64,000 nt of DNA from UBA6911 sp964651155. GTDB lineage: Bacteria > Acidobacteriota > UBA6911. The position numbers and the translations under genes are program-made. This document shows, piece by piece, positions 44,037 to 53,131 of this stretch. The notes beneath the pieces were generated by a model. The model was not told the origin of the DNA and did no database searches. It saw nothing but the letters and a program-made list of their open reading frames with translations. Within the stretch, counting starts at the first letter, position 1; the number at the start of each line of letters is the position of its first letter. The stretch is from assembly GCA_964651155.1 (NCBI GenBank), contig CAZYXB010000002.1, positions 62,001-126,000 on the forward strand. Direction: 5' to 3'.

Positions 44037-45104
44037 TCAATGCGCGCCTTCCAAAGCGGTGCTTCCCGCACCCTCACCCGCCGCGCCGGCCGCCGGCCCA
44101 ACCGCCTGCGTCTGCAATCCCGGCGCCATGTCCGTTGCGTAGTAGCCCTGGCGCGCGCGGATCCGCAGCTGGGGCTTTCCTGGCACCGTTACGGATATGG
44201 TGCGGAACGTGCCGTCGGCGCGGGTGTTCGAGGAGTGATAGCTCAACAGGTACTGGGCCCGAAGCTCGAACGCGATGCGGTCGTAGATGCCGTCGAGGTC
44301 CGACGCCCGGTTCGAGACGAAGGCGGCGCCGCCGGTCTTCCCCGCGAGCGCGGAGAGCCACCGCTGTCCCGTGGCGCTGATCGCGTTCAGCCGTACGGAA
44401 GGTCCGCTCGGGTTGACCGAGTAGACGACGGTGTTGGATCGTCGCACGGAGGAGAGCGCATCGGCGAAACGGTGGTCGCTCCTGTTGTCCTCGCCGTCGG
44501 ATAAGATCACGGCCGCCTGGCGCGTTTCCGCCGCCGTCGACCGCTCGAGGAGTTCCGCGGCCAGAACGACCGAGTCGAAAAAGGCCGTGGCGTCCCCGGT
44601 CGGCTGCAGGCCGGAGAGGATCTGCATCACCTCCCCGGGCGACGGGGAGGCCTCCAGGCGCAGCGACGGCTCGCTGCCGAGGGTGATGACCGAAACCGTG
44701 TCCCCCGGTTTCCACACCTTTTCCATGAAGCGGCAGGCGGCCGTCCTTTCGAATTCGAAGCTGGAATGGACGCTGCCGGAAAGGTCCATAAGCAGCACGA
44801 GCTGCAGGGGGGATTCCCCCGCCTGGATCAGCCTGGAGATCGCTTCCGCCCGGCCGTCCTCCTCGATCTCGAAATCCCCGATGCCCAGTCCCGCGACCGG
44901 GGACCCCGAGGCGTCGGTGACCGCCACCGGGACCGTGACGAGATTCGCGCTGATTTTTATGGCGCCCGAGGGGCGCCGGATGGAAGAGGTCCCGGCATCG
45001 GCGGGGCCTGCGGCAGGGACCGAAGCCGGCACGCCCCAGCAGATGCCGAGAAACTGGATCAGCATACAGATACGTGTATACGATCGGAGTGGCTGCAATT
45101 CCAT
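44037..45104 (-). CDS. VWA protein, 'VWFA-related Acidobacterial domain' type (1)
   Basis: 355 aa with an N-terminal hydrophobic export segment (about residues 13-32). Residues 48-90 carry the family's N-terminal block (ANLVTVPVAVTDASGSPVAG, then FEIEEDG). A von Willebrand A domain follows with a MIDAS-like LMDLSGSV (DxSxS), a downstream Thr/Asp and VILSDGEDNRS, then the conserved tail QYLLSYHSSN and RARQGYYA. Such proteins are expanded in Acidobacteriota; the fold binds metal and partner proteins, but the role is unknown. It follows the OmpA-family gene by 36 bp on the same strand, so the two may be co-expressed and function in the envelope. Paralogue at 49192-50187. Confidence 0.88.
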   Translation of the reverse strand: MELQPLRSYTRICMLIQFLGICWGVPASVPAAGPADAGTSSIRRPSGAIKISANLVTVPVAVTDASGSPVAGLGIGDFEIEEDGRAEAISRLIQAGESPLQLVLLMDLSGSVHSSFEFERTAACRFMEKVWKPGDTVSVITLGSEPSLRLEASPSPGEVMQILSGLQPTGDATAFFDSVVLAAELLERSTAAETRQAAVILSDGEDNRSDHRFADALSSVRRSNTVVYSVNPSGPSVRLNAISATGQRWLSALAGKTGGAAFVSNRASDLDGIYDRIAFELRAQYLLSYHSSNTRADGTFRTISVTVPGKPQLRIRARQGYYATDMAPGLQTQAVGPAAGAAGEGAGSTALEGAH

Positions 45105-45140
45105 TCTAATAGTATCGTCCTGATCCGCTGCGTCGTTAGT

Positions 45141-46178
45141 TTACTGCTGTTCGGGGTTGCTCAGGCCCTTGCTGACCAGGACCCGGACCTCGACCCGCCT
45201 GTTCTGGCTCCGTCCGGCGCGGGTCTGATTGTCGGCCACCGGCTGATTCTCCCCGTACCCCATGGGGGTGACGAAGCGGCGCAGCGGTATGCCGAAGGTT
45301 TCGGCCATGTACTGGATGACCGAATCGGCCCGTCGCTGGCTCAGCCTGCGGTTGTAGTCGGGATCCCCGTCGGAGGAGGTGAACCCTGCAACTTCGACCA
45401 GGTAGCCTTTTTCGCTTTCCAGCCGCGCGGCCGCCGCCTGCAGGTCGCTTTTGGCAGCCGCGGAGAGGTCCGCGCTGTCGGCGGCAAAGAGAACGACGAC
45501 GGTGGACTGCACGCTGTATTCATCGAGCGCCGAAATACGTTCGTTGGTTGCCGCCACGCGCTCTTCGGCGAACGTCCGGGCGCTGGTGGCCGCCGACATG
45601 GCCTGGTCGGCCGATTCCTGGGCCTTCTGGGCGCCGGCGCGCGCGGTGTTGGACACCTCGGAAAGCTCCTGCACCTGTCCCGAGAGCCTCTGCGCATTCT
45701 GTTCGGTTTCGCTCAGCCGGTTCTGCGCCGCCTCGAGCTCCTTCTCGACCGGCAAAACGCGCGTATCCATCGACTGGGCCATCTCGAGGTCATCGTTCCG
45801 GAGCTTGATGTTTTTGGCCACCAGGCTGCCGCTGCCATCGCCTGTCCCTTCCACTTCGGCCTGCAACCCCTGCAGCAGGTCCGCTTCCGAGTATTTCTTG
45901 GATCCGCGGAACGGGTTTTTCTTTCTTTCCTTGATCTCGGTGGTGCCGGTGATGGTCACGTTGTAGACAACCCCTCCGGGGCAGAGCAGCGCCAGACCGC
46001 CGGCCTTCTTGTCCAGGATCACGCCTTCGACCTTCAGCTTCTGGCCGCTCTGGACCTCGACGGCCCGGGTCTGGAGGCCGCCTTGGGGATCCTGGGCGGC
46101 TGCCCGGACCGGCCCGATGGCGGAAAGGGCCATAATCACGCAAAGAAACAACACGGGTATTCGGTGGCTATTCTTCAT
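45141..46178 (-). CDS. OmpA-family peptidoglycan-associated protein with N-terminal OB-like domain
   Basis: 345 aa; AGGAGG about 10 bases upstream of ATG 46178. Signal peptide (residues 1-28, ending RAAAQ). A small beta-rich domain like DUF5666 (about 40-125: GVILDKKAGGLALLC, TGTTEIKERKKNPF) is followed by an Ala/Glu/Gln-rich coiled coil (about 145-215) and an OmpA C-terminal peptidoglycan-binding domain (about 230-340) with AGFTSSDGDPDYNRRLSQRR and AGRSQNRRVEVRV. The long coiled coil could span the periplasm. It is probably transcribed ahead of the VWA gene. Divergent from aceE. Confidence 0.9.
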   Translation of the reverse strand: MKNSHRIPVLFLCVIMALSAIGPVRAAAQDPQGGLQTRAVEVQSGQKLKVEGVILDKKAGGLALLCPGGVVYNVTITGTTEIKERKKNPFRGSKKYSEADLLQGLQAEVEGTGDGSGSLVAKNIKLRNDDLEMAQSMDTRVLPVEKELEAAQNRLSETEQNAQRLSGQVQELSEVSNTARAGAQKAQESADQAMSAATSARTFAEERVAATNERISALDEYSVQSTVVVLFAADSADLSAAAKSDLQAAAARLESEKGYLVEVAGFTSSDGDPDYNRRLSQRRADSVIQYMAETFGIPLRRFVTPMGYGENQPVADNQTRAGRSQNRRVEVRVLVSKGLSNPEQQ

Positions 46179-46349
46179 CTTCGCACATCCTCCTAGGTTC
46201 TTGGTTGGACCTGCCGGCCAAGTTGTCCGAAGGCGCGGCATCCACCATGCACACCTATTCTAAAGCAATCGCCGTGCCAGATCGGGAACATATGCAAATA
46301 GCGAAAAGCGCGGCACTTGCGGGATCCCGGCTTTGGAGCCTGTAGACTG

Positions 46350-46376
46350 CCGGGCAGGGAAATTTTCCCCGCCGGG
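46350..46376. promoter_or_regulatory. 27-bp inverted repeat in the ompA-like/aceE divergent region
   Basis: An imperfect palindrome centred on T46363 with 11 of 13 base pairs matched (outer CC/GG, GGC/GCC, inner GGGAAA/TTTCCC). It lies in the 321-bp region between divergent genes, so it is not a terminator for either; an operator for a dimeric repressor is the simplest reading. The rest of 46179-46499 contains no recognisable gene or site apart from GGAGG at 46489-46493 before aceE. Confidence 0.45.
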
Positions 46377-46499
46377 TGAGAAAATCCCGGTATCCGGGCC
46401 CGCGCCCGGCCCGGTTGCGGCCCTGCGCACGGCGAAGAAACAGGTGCAATCACGCGCCGGTGCGCCTATGATGGGCTGAAACGAAACCGGAGGCGTTCC

Positions 46500-49178
46500 A
46501 TGACCCTTCTCAACCGGCACCTACCCGACGAGGATCCCTCGGAAACCCAGGAATGGTTCGATTCCCTGCGGTCGGTCGCGCTCGACAGGGGGCGCCGACG
46601 CGCGCGCAACCTTCTTCGCCTGCTCCTGGCCGAGGCGCGCGCGCTCGACCTCGGCATCCCGGAGCTCGTCCAGACCCCGTACATCAACACGATCCCGCCC
46701 GACCGGGAGCCCGCCTTCCCCGGGGACGAGGAGATGGAAAAACGGATACGGCGGATAGACCGTTGGAATGCGGCCGTGATGGTCACGCGCGCCAACACGC
46801 GGCACGACGGCATCGGGGGTCACATCTCCACCTACGCCTCCAGCGCCGCCCTCTACGGGGTGGGCCTGAACCATTTCTTCCGCGGCAAGAGCCCCGACGC
46901 ATCCGGGGACCAGGTGTTTTTCCAGGGGCACGCGTCGCCCGGCATCTATGCCCGCGCCTTTCTCGAAGGCCGCATCACCGAGCGGCAGATGGAGCACTTC
47001 CGGCGCGAATCGGTGCGGGGCGCGGGGCTGTCGTCCTACCCGCACCCGCGCCTGATGCCCGATTTCTGGGAGTTTCCGACCGTGTCGATGGGGCTGGGGC
47101 CCCTGACGGCGATCTATCAGGCGCGGTTCAACCGCTACCTTCAGGCGCGCGGCATCCGGGACACCGGGAGCGCGCGCGTCTGGTGTTTTCTGGGCGACGG
47201 GGAGTGCGACGAGCCGGAATCGCTCGGAGCGCTTTTTCTGGCCTCCCGCGAGAAACTGGACAACCTCGTATTTGTCGTCAACTGCAATCTCCAGAGACTG
47301 GACGGGCCCGTACGGGGCAACGGCAAGATCATCCAGGAGCTGGAGATGATCTTCCGCGGCGCCGGCTGGAACGTGTTGAAGGTCATCTGGGGGCGCGAGT
47401 GGGACGCGCTGCTCGAGAAGGACACCGACGGGGTGCTCGTCGAGAAGATGAACCAGACCGTCGACGGCGCCTACCAGAAGTACGCCATCTCCAAGGGGGA
47501 CTATATCCGCGAGCATTTCTTCGGCCCCGACCCGCGGTTGCGCAATCTGGTCGAGCACCTGGGCGACGCGGACCTGGAGAACCTCAGGCGCGGAGGGCAC
47601 GACTACCGGAAGCTGTATGCCGCCTACAGGGCGGCCGTCGAGCACCGGGGGGCCCCGACGGTCATCCTGGCGAAAACGGTCAAGGGCTGGGCGCTCGGCG
47701 AAGGGTTTTTGGGGAAGAACGTCACCCACCAGCTGAAGAAGATGAACCTGGAACAGCTCCGCACATTCCGGGACCTTCTGGAGCTGCCGGTTCGGGACCG
47801 GGACCTCGAGGACCCGCCCTACTACCACCCCGGGAAGGACAGCCCGGAAGTCCGGTACCTGCAGGAGCTCCGGCGGCCGCTCGGGAGCGGACTGCCAGGG
47901 CGTGCGGCCCCCTCGCGGCCGCTTGGCCTTCCGCCGGGCGCGCTCTACGACGAGTTCCGCCCGGGGACCGGTACCGGCAGGGATGTGTCCACCACCATGG
48001 TGTTCGTGCGGCTGCTGCGGTCGCTCATGCGCGACGAAAACATCGGCCGCCGCATTGTCCCGATCATCCCCGACGAGGCGAGGACCTTCGGCATGGATTC
48101 CATGTTCCGGGAGTTCGGCATCTATTCGTCGGTCGGCCAGCTGTACGAGCCGGTCGACGCGGGCATGCTGTTGAGCTACCACGAGTCCGGCGAAGGGCAG
48201 ATCCTGGAGGAGGGGATCACCGAAGCCGGGAGCGCGGCCAGTTTCACGGCCGCCGGCACGAGCTACGCGACGCATTCGGAGCCGATGATCCCGTTCTACA
48301 TCTTCTATTCCATGTTCGGATTCCAGCGGACGGGCGATCTTTTCTGGGCCTTCGGGGACGCGCGCGGACGCGGCTTTGCCCTGGGCGCCACCGCCGGCCG
48401 CACGACGCTCAACGGCGAGGGCCTGCAGCACCAGGACGGGCACAGCCATATCCTGGCCTCGACGGTGCCCAGTCTGCTGTGCTACGACCCCGCATTCGCC
48501 TTCGAACTCGCCATGATCGTGAAAAACGGCCTGCACCGGATGTATGAAAAGCAGGAGGACGTCTGGTACTACCTGACCCTGTACAACGAAAACATCTCCC
48601 ACCCGCCCATGCCCGGGGGTGCGGAGGAGGGGATTCTCAAGGGACTGTATCTGTTCCGCCCGGCAGAGGAAAGGCTCCGGCATCACGTCGGGCTCTTCGG
48701 AAGCGGGGCCATCATGCAGGGCGTGCTCCGCGCCCAAGAACTGCTGGCCGAGAAATTCCGGGTCTCCTCCGATGTATGGAGCGCGACAAGCTACCAGCAG
48801 CTGCGCAATGAAGCCCTGTCGGCGGACCGGTGGAATCGCCTGCACCCCGAATCGCCCCCCCGCGTTCCCTATGTGGCCGAAGTTCTCGACGGCGCCCGGG
48901 GGCCGTTTGTCGCGGCGACGGATTTCATGAAGGCGCTGCCGGAGATGATCCGGCCCTGGCTGCCCGGACGTCTCGTGGCTCTGGGGACGGACGGGTACGG
49001 CCGCAGCGATACCCGGGAAGCCCTGCGCCGGTTCTTCGAAGTCGATGCCGAAAGCATCGTCATCGCGGCCCTGCACGCTCTGGCGCAGGAAGGCGCGATC
49101 CCTCCGGCGCGGGTCGCCGAGGCGATCAGGGACCTCGGCGTGGATCCGGACAAGCCCGACCCCATCGACTGCGGCTGA
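46500..49178 (+). CDS. aceE: Pyruvate dehydrogenase E1 component (homodimeric type)
   Basis: Thiamine-diphosphate enzyme that decarboxylates pyruvate and reductively acetylates the E2 lipoyl domain. 892 aa, the length of E. coli AceE; GGAGG lies 6 bases upstream. The N-terminal RANTRHDGIGGHISTYASSA, the ThDP motif GDGECDEPES followed by NCNLQRLDGPVRGNGK, the transketolase-like middle with HSEPMIPFYIFYSMFGFQR, and the C-terminal TDGYGRSDTREALRRFFEVD are all intact. No E2 (aceF) or E3 (lpd) gene is in the window, unlike the E. coli operon. A palindrome upstream may be a control site. Confidence 0.96.
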   Translation: MTLLNRHLPDEDPSETQEWFDSLRSVALDRGRRRARNLLRLLLAEARALDLGIPELVQTPYINTIPPDREPAFPGDEEMEKRIRRIDRWNAAVMVTRANTRHDGIGGHISTYASSAALYGVGLNHFFRGKSPDASGDQVFFQGHASPGIYARAFLEGRITERQMEHFRRESVRGAGLSSYPHPRLMPDFWEFPTVSMGLGPLTAIYQARFNRYLQARGIRDTGSARVWCFLGDGECDEPESLGALFLASREKLDNLVFVVNCNLQRLDGPVRGNGKIIQELEMIFRGAGWNVLKVIWGREWDALLEKDTDGVLVEKMNQTVDGAYQKYAISKGDYIREHFFGPDPRLRNLVEHLGDADLENLRRGGHDYRKLYAAYRAAVEHRGAPTVILAKTVKGWALGEGFLGKNVTHQLKKMNLEQLRTFRDLLELPVRDRDLEDPPYYHPGKDSPEVRYLQELRRPLGSGLPGRAAPSRPLGLPPGALYDEFRPGTGTGRDVSTTMVFVRLLRSLMRDENIGRRIVPIIPDEARTFGMDSMFREFGIYSSVGQLYEPVDAGMLLSYHESGEGQILEEGITEAGSAASFTAAGTSYATHSEPMIPFYIFYSMFGFQRTGDLFWAFGDARGRGFALGATAGRTTLNGEGLQHQDGHSHILASTVPSLLCYDPAFAFELAMIVKNGLHRMYEKQEDVWYYLTLYNENISHPPMPGGAEEGILKGLYLFRPAEERLRHHVGLFGSGAIMQGVLRAQELLAEKFRVSSDVWSATSYQQLRNEALSADRWNRLHPESPPRVPYVAEVLDGARGPFVAATDFMKALPEMIRPWLPGRLVALGTDGYGRSDTREALRRFFEVDAESIVIAALHALAQEGAIPPARVAEAIRDLGVDPDKPDPIDCG

Positions 49179-49191
49179 CCGGCGGCCGACC

Positions 49192-50187
49192 CTACGGCCG
49201 GGGCGCGTAATACCCCTCACGGGTGCGCACGGTGTACCCGTTTCTTTTGAGCCGCACCTCGACCCGGTGGAACGCCCCGTTCCGCTCGAGATTGCTCGGG
49301 TAATAGCCGATGCTGTACCGGGAGGAAAGCTCCCGGGCGATTTTCCGGAAAGCCGTGCTGAGGTCGTCGGTCTTCCGGGCCTCGGCCAGGGTGCCGCCGC
49401 TCGATCCCGCAAGCCTCGCCAGGTAGGCGCGCCCGGCTTCGTTGCCCGCCCTGGCGCCCCCGCCTCCGGGCGCCGGAAATCTTCCGAAAGTCCTTTCCGC
49501 GGGGCGGAAACAGACCGCGTAGATGGCCGCCTCGGTTTCGCGGGCCAGGCGGAGGGTCTCCTCTTCCGTGACGGTCCGGCTCCGGGTGTCGATGCCGTCG
49601 CTGAAGACGACGAGGGCCTTGCGCCCGTATTCATGCCGCAGCACCTGTTCGAGGCCGAGCCACACGGCCTCATAGACGGCGCTCATCCCCTTGAACTCCA
49701 TCCGCCCGAGGGCCGCCGGGTTCTTGTTCCCGTAGAGGCTGAACGGCTCCCACAGAACGACATCGTCGTTGAACGACAGTATCGCCAGGCGGTCCTCCTT
49801 CTTGAGAAAACCGACAAAGCGGGTCGCCTCGTTCCGGATGATGCCCTCGTGCTTTCTCATGCTGTCGCTCGTGTCGAGCATCAGGGCCACCGATACGGGT
49901 TCCTCCACGCTGGCAAAGGCCGCAATCTCCTGGGGGACGCCGTCGTCGAGAACCCTGAAATCCTCCCGCCGGAGATCCGTGACATAGCCCCCCGCGGCGG
50001 TGGTGACGACGACGGGCAAAGACACCATGTCCACACGGATCTGGAACGATTTCCCGCCGGGGGCGTCCGAGGGGGGAGCCTCCCGCTGGGAGGGAGCCTC
50101 CCGCTGGGAGGGAGCCTCTTCTTGGGAGGCTCCGTCCGGCAACGCCAGACACAGTGCCGAAAGGGCAAGTGCTTTGACTGCAAGCAT
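49192..50187 (-). CDS. VWA protein, 'VWFA-related Acidobacterial domain' type (2)
   Basis: 331 aa; AAGGAA 8 bases upstream of ATG 50187. Signal peptide of about 20 residues, then a low-complexity mature N-terminus (EEAPSQREAPSQREAPPSD) from an 18-bp tandem repeat. Then FQIRVDMVSLPVVVTTAAGG and LRREDFRVLDDGVPQEI (the family's N-terminal block). VWA MIDAS LDTSDSM, then FSDGIDTRS, and a tail with RYSIGYYPSN and RTREGYYAPRP. Same architecture as 44037-45104. A Gly-rich loop (APGGGGARAG) interrupts the VWA fold. It lies convergent with aceE, with mpg upstream on the same strand. Role unknown. Confidence 0.87.
   Translation of the reverse strand: MLAVKALALSALCLALPDGASQEEAPSQREAPSQREAPPSDAPGGKSFQIRVDMVSLPVVVTTAAGGYVTDLRREDFRVLDDGVPQEIAAFASVEEPVSVALMLDTSDSMRKHEGIIRNEATRFVGFLKKEDRLAILSFNDDVVLWEPFSLYGNKNPAALGRMEFKGMSAVYEAVWLGLEQVLRHEYGRKALVVFSDGIDTRSRTVTEEETLRLARETEAAIYAVCFRPAERTFGRFPAPGGGGARAGNEAGRAYLARLAGSSGGTLAEARKTDDLSTAFRKIARELSSRYSIGYYPSNLERNGAFHRVEVRLKRNGYTVRTREGYYAPRP
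50075..50128. repeat. Three 18-bp tandem repeats inside the second VWA gene
   Basis: Two identical units (50075-50092 and 50093-50110) and a third diverged unit (50111-50128). On the minus strand they encode repeated APSQRE just after the signal peptide. The frame is preserved. Confidence 0.9.
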
Positions 50188-50201
50188 GGCGCATTCCTTT
50201 T

Positions 50202-50864
50202 CTACGGCGTGGTCTGCCCCGTTCGATTCAGGCGGGCGGGCCCGGACAGTGCCGCGGAGCCCCTGGCAAAGAAGCGCAGCGGCCAGCCGGCGGCTTCCCC
50301 GGCGTAGTCGACGCCGATACGCCGGGACCGGCCGATCCCGGCGCAGGCCGCGCCGTTGTCGAACAGGCGCAGATCCCCCGCCGCGAGCAGGTCCGTTCCG
50401 CTCGCCAGGGCGGTTATGCCGAGGCCGCGGCTCAGATTTGCCGGGCCCGCGAGGAGGCGGGCCGGGGCGCCAGCCGGGCCTTCTGCGGCCCGGAGCAGAA
50501 CGGCTTCCGCGATCCCCTCGGGCCGCGTCACGACATTCGTGCAGTGGTGCATCCCGTAGACCAGGAAAACGTACAGGTGGCCGCCGTCCATGTACATCGG
50601 TTCCACCCGGGGCGTGCGCCGACCGCCGCGCGAATGGGCCGCCGCGTCCCCGCGGCCGAGGTAGGCCTCCGTTTCCACGATCCGGGCGCCGTACCAGCAC
50701 CCGTCGTGGCGGTGTGCCAGCCAGGCGCCGAGCAGGCGCCGGGCGATCCGGACCGTATCCCCGCGGTAGAACCCGCGGGGGAATTCCGCCAGCCCCAGCG
50801 CGTCGGGATCGAAACGGAGGCTCGGGTGGGGCGCCGGGCCGCAGATTCGAACGGAACGGTTCAC
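50202..50864 (-). CDS. mpg: 3-methyladenine DNA glycosylase (AAG/MPG family)
   Basis: Removes alkylated purines in base excision repair. GTG 50864 has GGGGAGG 5 bases upstream and gives 220 aa; the longer frame upstream overlaps the neighbouring gene antisense to its coding sense and was discarded. Motifs: FYRGDTVRIARRLLG, VETEAYLGRGDAAAHS (catalytic Glu), PMYMDGGHLYVFLVYGMH and RIGVDYAGE. It sits 16 bp behind the TIGR01777 gene in the same direction and may be co-transcribed with it. Confidence 0.94.
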   Translation of the reverse strand: MNRSVRICGPAPHPSLRFDPDALGLAEFPRGFYRGDTVRIARRLLGAWLAHRHDGCWYGARIVETEAYLGRGDAAAHSRGGRRTPRVEPMYMDGGHLYVFLVYGMHHCTNVVTRPEGIAEAVLLRAAEGPAGAPARLLAGPANLSRGLGITALASGTDLLAAGDLRLFDNGAACAGIGRSRRIGVDYAGEAAGWPLRFFARGSAALSGPARLNRTGQTTP

Positions 50865-50880
50865 GCAGCCTCCCCGTCGG

Positions 50881-51792
50881 TCATTGGAAGGGATCCTTCG
50901 GCGGGAACGTGTGCCCGAGGGCGTGCTCGAGCGACGGGAAACGGAACTGGAATGCCGTACCGGCGAGCCGGGACGGCAGGACCCTGGAGCTGGCCAGAAG
51001 CAGCGCGTCCGCCATTTCCCCGAAAACAATGCGCGCGGCGAAGCCAGGCAGCATGAGCCACACCGGGCGCCGGAGCACCTTCCCCAGCTTTTTTGAAAAC
51101 GTATGGTTCGTTACCGGGTCCGGGGAGACGGCATTGACCGGCCCGCTCAGGGACTCGTTTCCGATCGCGTATTCGATGACGCCCGTCAGGTCGTCCAGGG
51201 CGATCCAGCTGATGTGCTGCCGGCCGTTGCCGATCTTCCCCCCGAATCCCATCCGGAAAACGGGCAGCATTCTGTCGAGCGCTCCCCCCGATGCGCTCAG
51301 CACGATGCCGAACCTGAGGATGACGACGCGTATCCCCGCCCTGGCGGCCGGTTCGGTCGCACGCTCCCACTGTTGGCACACGTCGGCAAGGAATCCCGAC
51401 CCCGGGCCGCTGTCTTCATCGAGCAGCTCGTCTCCCCGGTCCCCGTAATAGCCGACGGCCGACGTGCTGACCAGGACCTTCGGGGGCGAAGGAAGACGTG
51501 CCATCGATTCCGCGAGAAGCCGGGTCCCCAGAACGCGGCTGTCGAGGATCCGCCGTTTCTTCTCCCCGGTCCACCTCCCCCCGGTCAGGCTTTCGCCTGC
51601 AAGGTGAACCACCGCATCGACGCCGTCGAACGCACCGGCGTTCAATTCCCCCCGGGCGGGATTCCAGAAGGCCTGGTTGTCCGAAACCGGGGTCCTGCGC
51701 ACCATGTGGATGACGCGGTGGTGGTGCCGTTCGAGGGAAGTGCACAGGCTTGAGCCCACGAGACCGGTGGATCCGGTTACGAGAACGTTCAT
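50881..51792 (-). CDS. TIGR01777 family NAD(P)-binding epimerase (YfcH-like)
   Basis: 303 aa; AGGAGG 7 bases upstream of ATG 51792. Extended SDR fold: nucleotide-binding VLVTGSTGLVGSSL, LAGESLTGGRW, STSAVGYYGDRG carrying the catalytic Tyr, and a C-terminal DUF1731-type domain (VNAVSPDPVTNHTF and later EHALGHTFPPK). This family is widespread, with proposed roles in sugar nucleotide metabolism or, in cyanobacteria and plants, cell division; the substrate is unknown. It precedes mpg and follows the DAHP synthase gene by 53 bp. Confidence 0.92.
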   Translation of the reverse strand: MNVLVTGSTGLVGSSLCTSLERHHHRVIHMVRRTPVSDNQAFWNPARGELNAGAFDGVDAVVHLAGESLTGGRWTGEKKRRILDSRVLGTRLLAESMARLPSPPKVLVSTSAVGYYGDRGDELLDEDSGPGSGFLADVCQQWERATEPAARAGIRVVILRFGIVLSASGGALDRMLPVFRMGFGGKIGNGRQHISWIALDDLTGVIEYAIGNESLSGPVNAVSPDPVTNHTFSKKLGKVLRRPVWLMLPGFAARIVFGEMADALLLASSRVLPSRLAGTAFQFRFPSLEHALGHTFPPKDPFQ

Positions 51793-51845
51793 TGTCAGCC
51801 TCCTGTTTGTTTCGTTGCAGACGGCCGGGCCGGCGCCGCGGGCCG

Positions 51846-52862
51846 CTAGAGCGTTCTGTCGACGGCGGACGCGATCAGCCGGATCTCCTTGATCAGCGTT
51901 TCCAAATCCTGCGGGAGGATCGACTGGTTGCCGTCGGAAAGCGCCGTTTCCGGATGGTTGTGCACCTCGATGATCAAGCCGTCGGCTCCGACCGCAACCG
52001 CTGCGCGCGACAGCGGGATCACTTTTTCCCTGCGTCCGGTGCCGTGGCTGGGGTCGACGATGATCGGCAGGTGGCTCAGACGCTGCGCGGCTGGAACGAC
52101 GCTCAGATCCAGGGTGTTCCGCGTGTGGTCGGCGAAAGTCCGTATGCCCCTTTCGCAGAGTATAACATTGTAGTTGCCCTCCGAGAGGATGTATTCGGCG
52201 GCCATGAGCAGCTCGTCCAGGGTCGCGGCAATGCCTCTTTTGAGGAGCACGGGGCATCGGGACCTCCCCGCCCGCTTTAAAAGGGAGAAATTCTGCATGT
52301 TCCGCGCACCGATCTGGATGACGTCCGCGTACTGTTGGACCAGTCCGATGCTTTCGGCGTCGACAGCTTCCGTGACGATTTTCAGGCCGAAGTCCTCCCG
52401 GATGCCGGCCAGGATCCTGAGCCCCTCCTCGGCGAGTCCCTGGAAACTGTAGGGGGAGGTGCGCGGTTTGTACGCTCCGCCGCGGAACAGCGTCGCTCCC
52501 GCGGCCGCGACGCTGGCGGCGATCGACCGCGCCTGTTCCCGGCTCTCGACCGCGCAGGGGCCGGCGATGATGGCCAGCTGGCGGCCTCCTATCCGGACCC
52601 CGTCCCCCAGGTCGACGACCGTCGTATCCTCCTTCAGTTCCCGGCTGACGAGCTTGTAGGGTTTCGAGACGGGAACGCAGTCGGCCACTCCCGGGAACGA
52701 TTCAAACGTCGCGGCTTCGAGTGGGCCTTCGTTGCCGGTGATGCCGATGGCGGTTCGCGTGACGCCCGGGATCGGATGCGCCCGATACCCCATGGATTCG
52801 ATCTTTCGGCACACGTTTGCAATGTCTTCACTGGTTGCCTGGGACTTCATCATCACTAACAT
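51846..52862 (-). CDS. aroF: 3-deoxy-7-phosphoheptulonate (DAHP) synthase, type I-beta
   Basis: First enzyme of the shikimate pathway, joining phosphoenolpyruvate and erythrose-4-phosphate. 338 aa; GAGGAG 8-9 bases upstream of ATG 52862. An N-terminal ferredoxin-like regulatory domain (residues 1-70) precedes the barrel, which has IIAGPCAVES, FRGGAYKPRTSPYSFQG, QIGARNMQNF, LLKRG and IVDPSHGTG. This arrangement is that of the Bacillus/Thermotoga AroF-like enzymes, in which the N-terminal domain mediates feedback inhibition. It is not clustered with other aro genes. Confidence 0.95.
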   Translation of the reverse strand: MLVMMKSQATSEDIANVCRKIESMGYRAHPIPGVTRTAIGITGNEGPLEAATFESFPGVADCVPVSKPYKLVSRELKEDTTVVDLGDGVRIGGRQLAIIAGPCAVESREQARSIAASVAAAGATLFRGGAYKPRTSPYSFQGLAEEGLRILAGIREDFGLKIVTEAVDAESIGLVQQYADVIQIGARNMQNFSLLKRAGRSRCPVLLKRGIAATLDELLMAAEYILSEGNYNVILCERGIRTFADHTRNTLDLSVVPAAQRLSHLPIIVDPSHGTGRREKVIPLSRAAVAVGADGLIIEVHNHPETALSDGNQSILPQDLETLIKEIRLIASAVDRTL

Positions 52863-52939
52863 CGCTCGATCTCCTCGTGGCGCCTGCGGCTGCGGTCGCA
52901 GGACGTGCGCCGTTTTCGGGCAGGCGTGGGATGCGGGCC

Positions 52940-52984
52940 GGCCTGCTGCGGCCCGGCCTGCTGCGGCCCGGCCTGCTGCGGCCC
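52940..52984. repeat. Three 15-bp tandem repeats upstream of the DAHP synthase gene
   Basis: GGCCTGCTGCGGCCC at 52940-52954, 52955-52969 and 52970-52984, perfect copies. It lies in the divergent region between the DAHP synthase and M20 genes, 78 bp upstream of the former. Each unit is almost a palindrome (GGCC..GGCC), so it can fold. Confidence 0.9.
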
Positions 52985-53131
52985 GCAAAGGGGCGGTAGA
53001 ACATTCCGGATTCCGTTCCCAAAACTTCCATTATAATACAAGATCCGTATAAGACGGAGGGGCCTTTTACCGTATCGATTGGCGGTAGGCAAAGCGGGGA
53101 CCGGATGGTATACAGTCTCAGGGGGGATGGT

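Noticed and set aside
46521..49673. Long open frame antisense to aceE
   Set aside because: Low-complexity antisense shadow of a clearly conserved gene.
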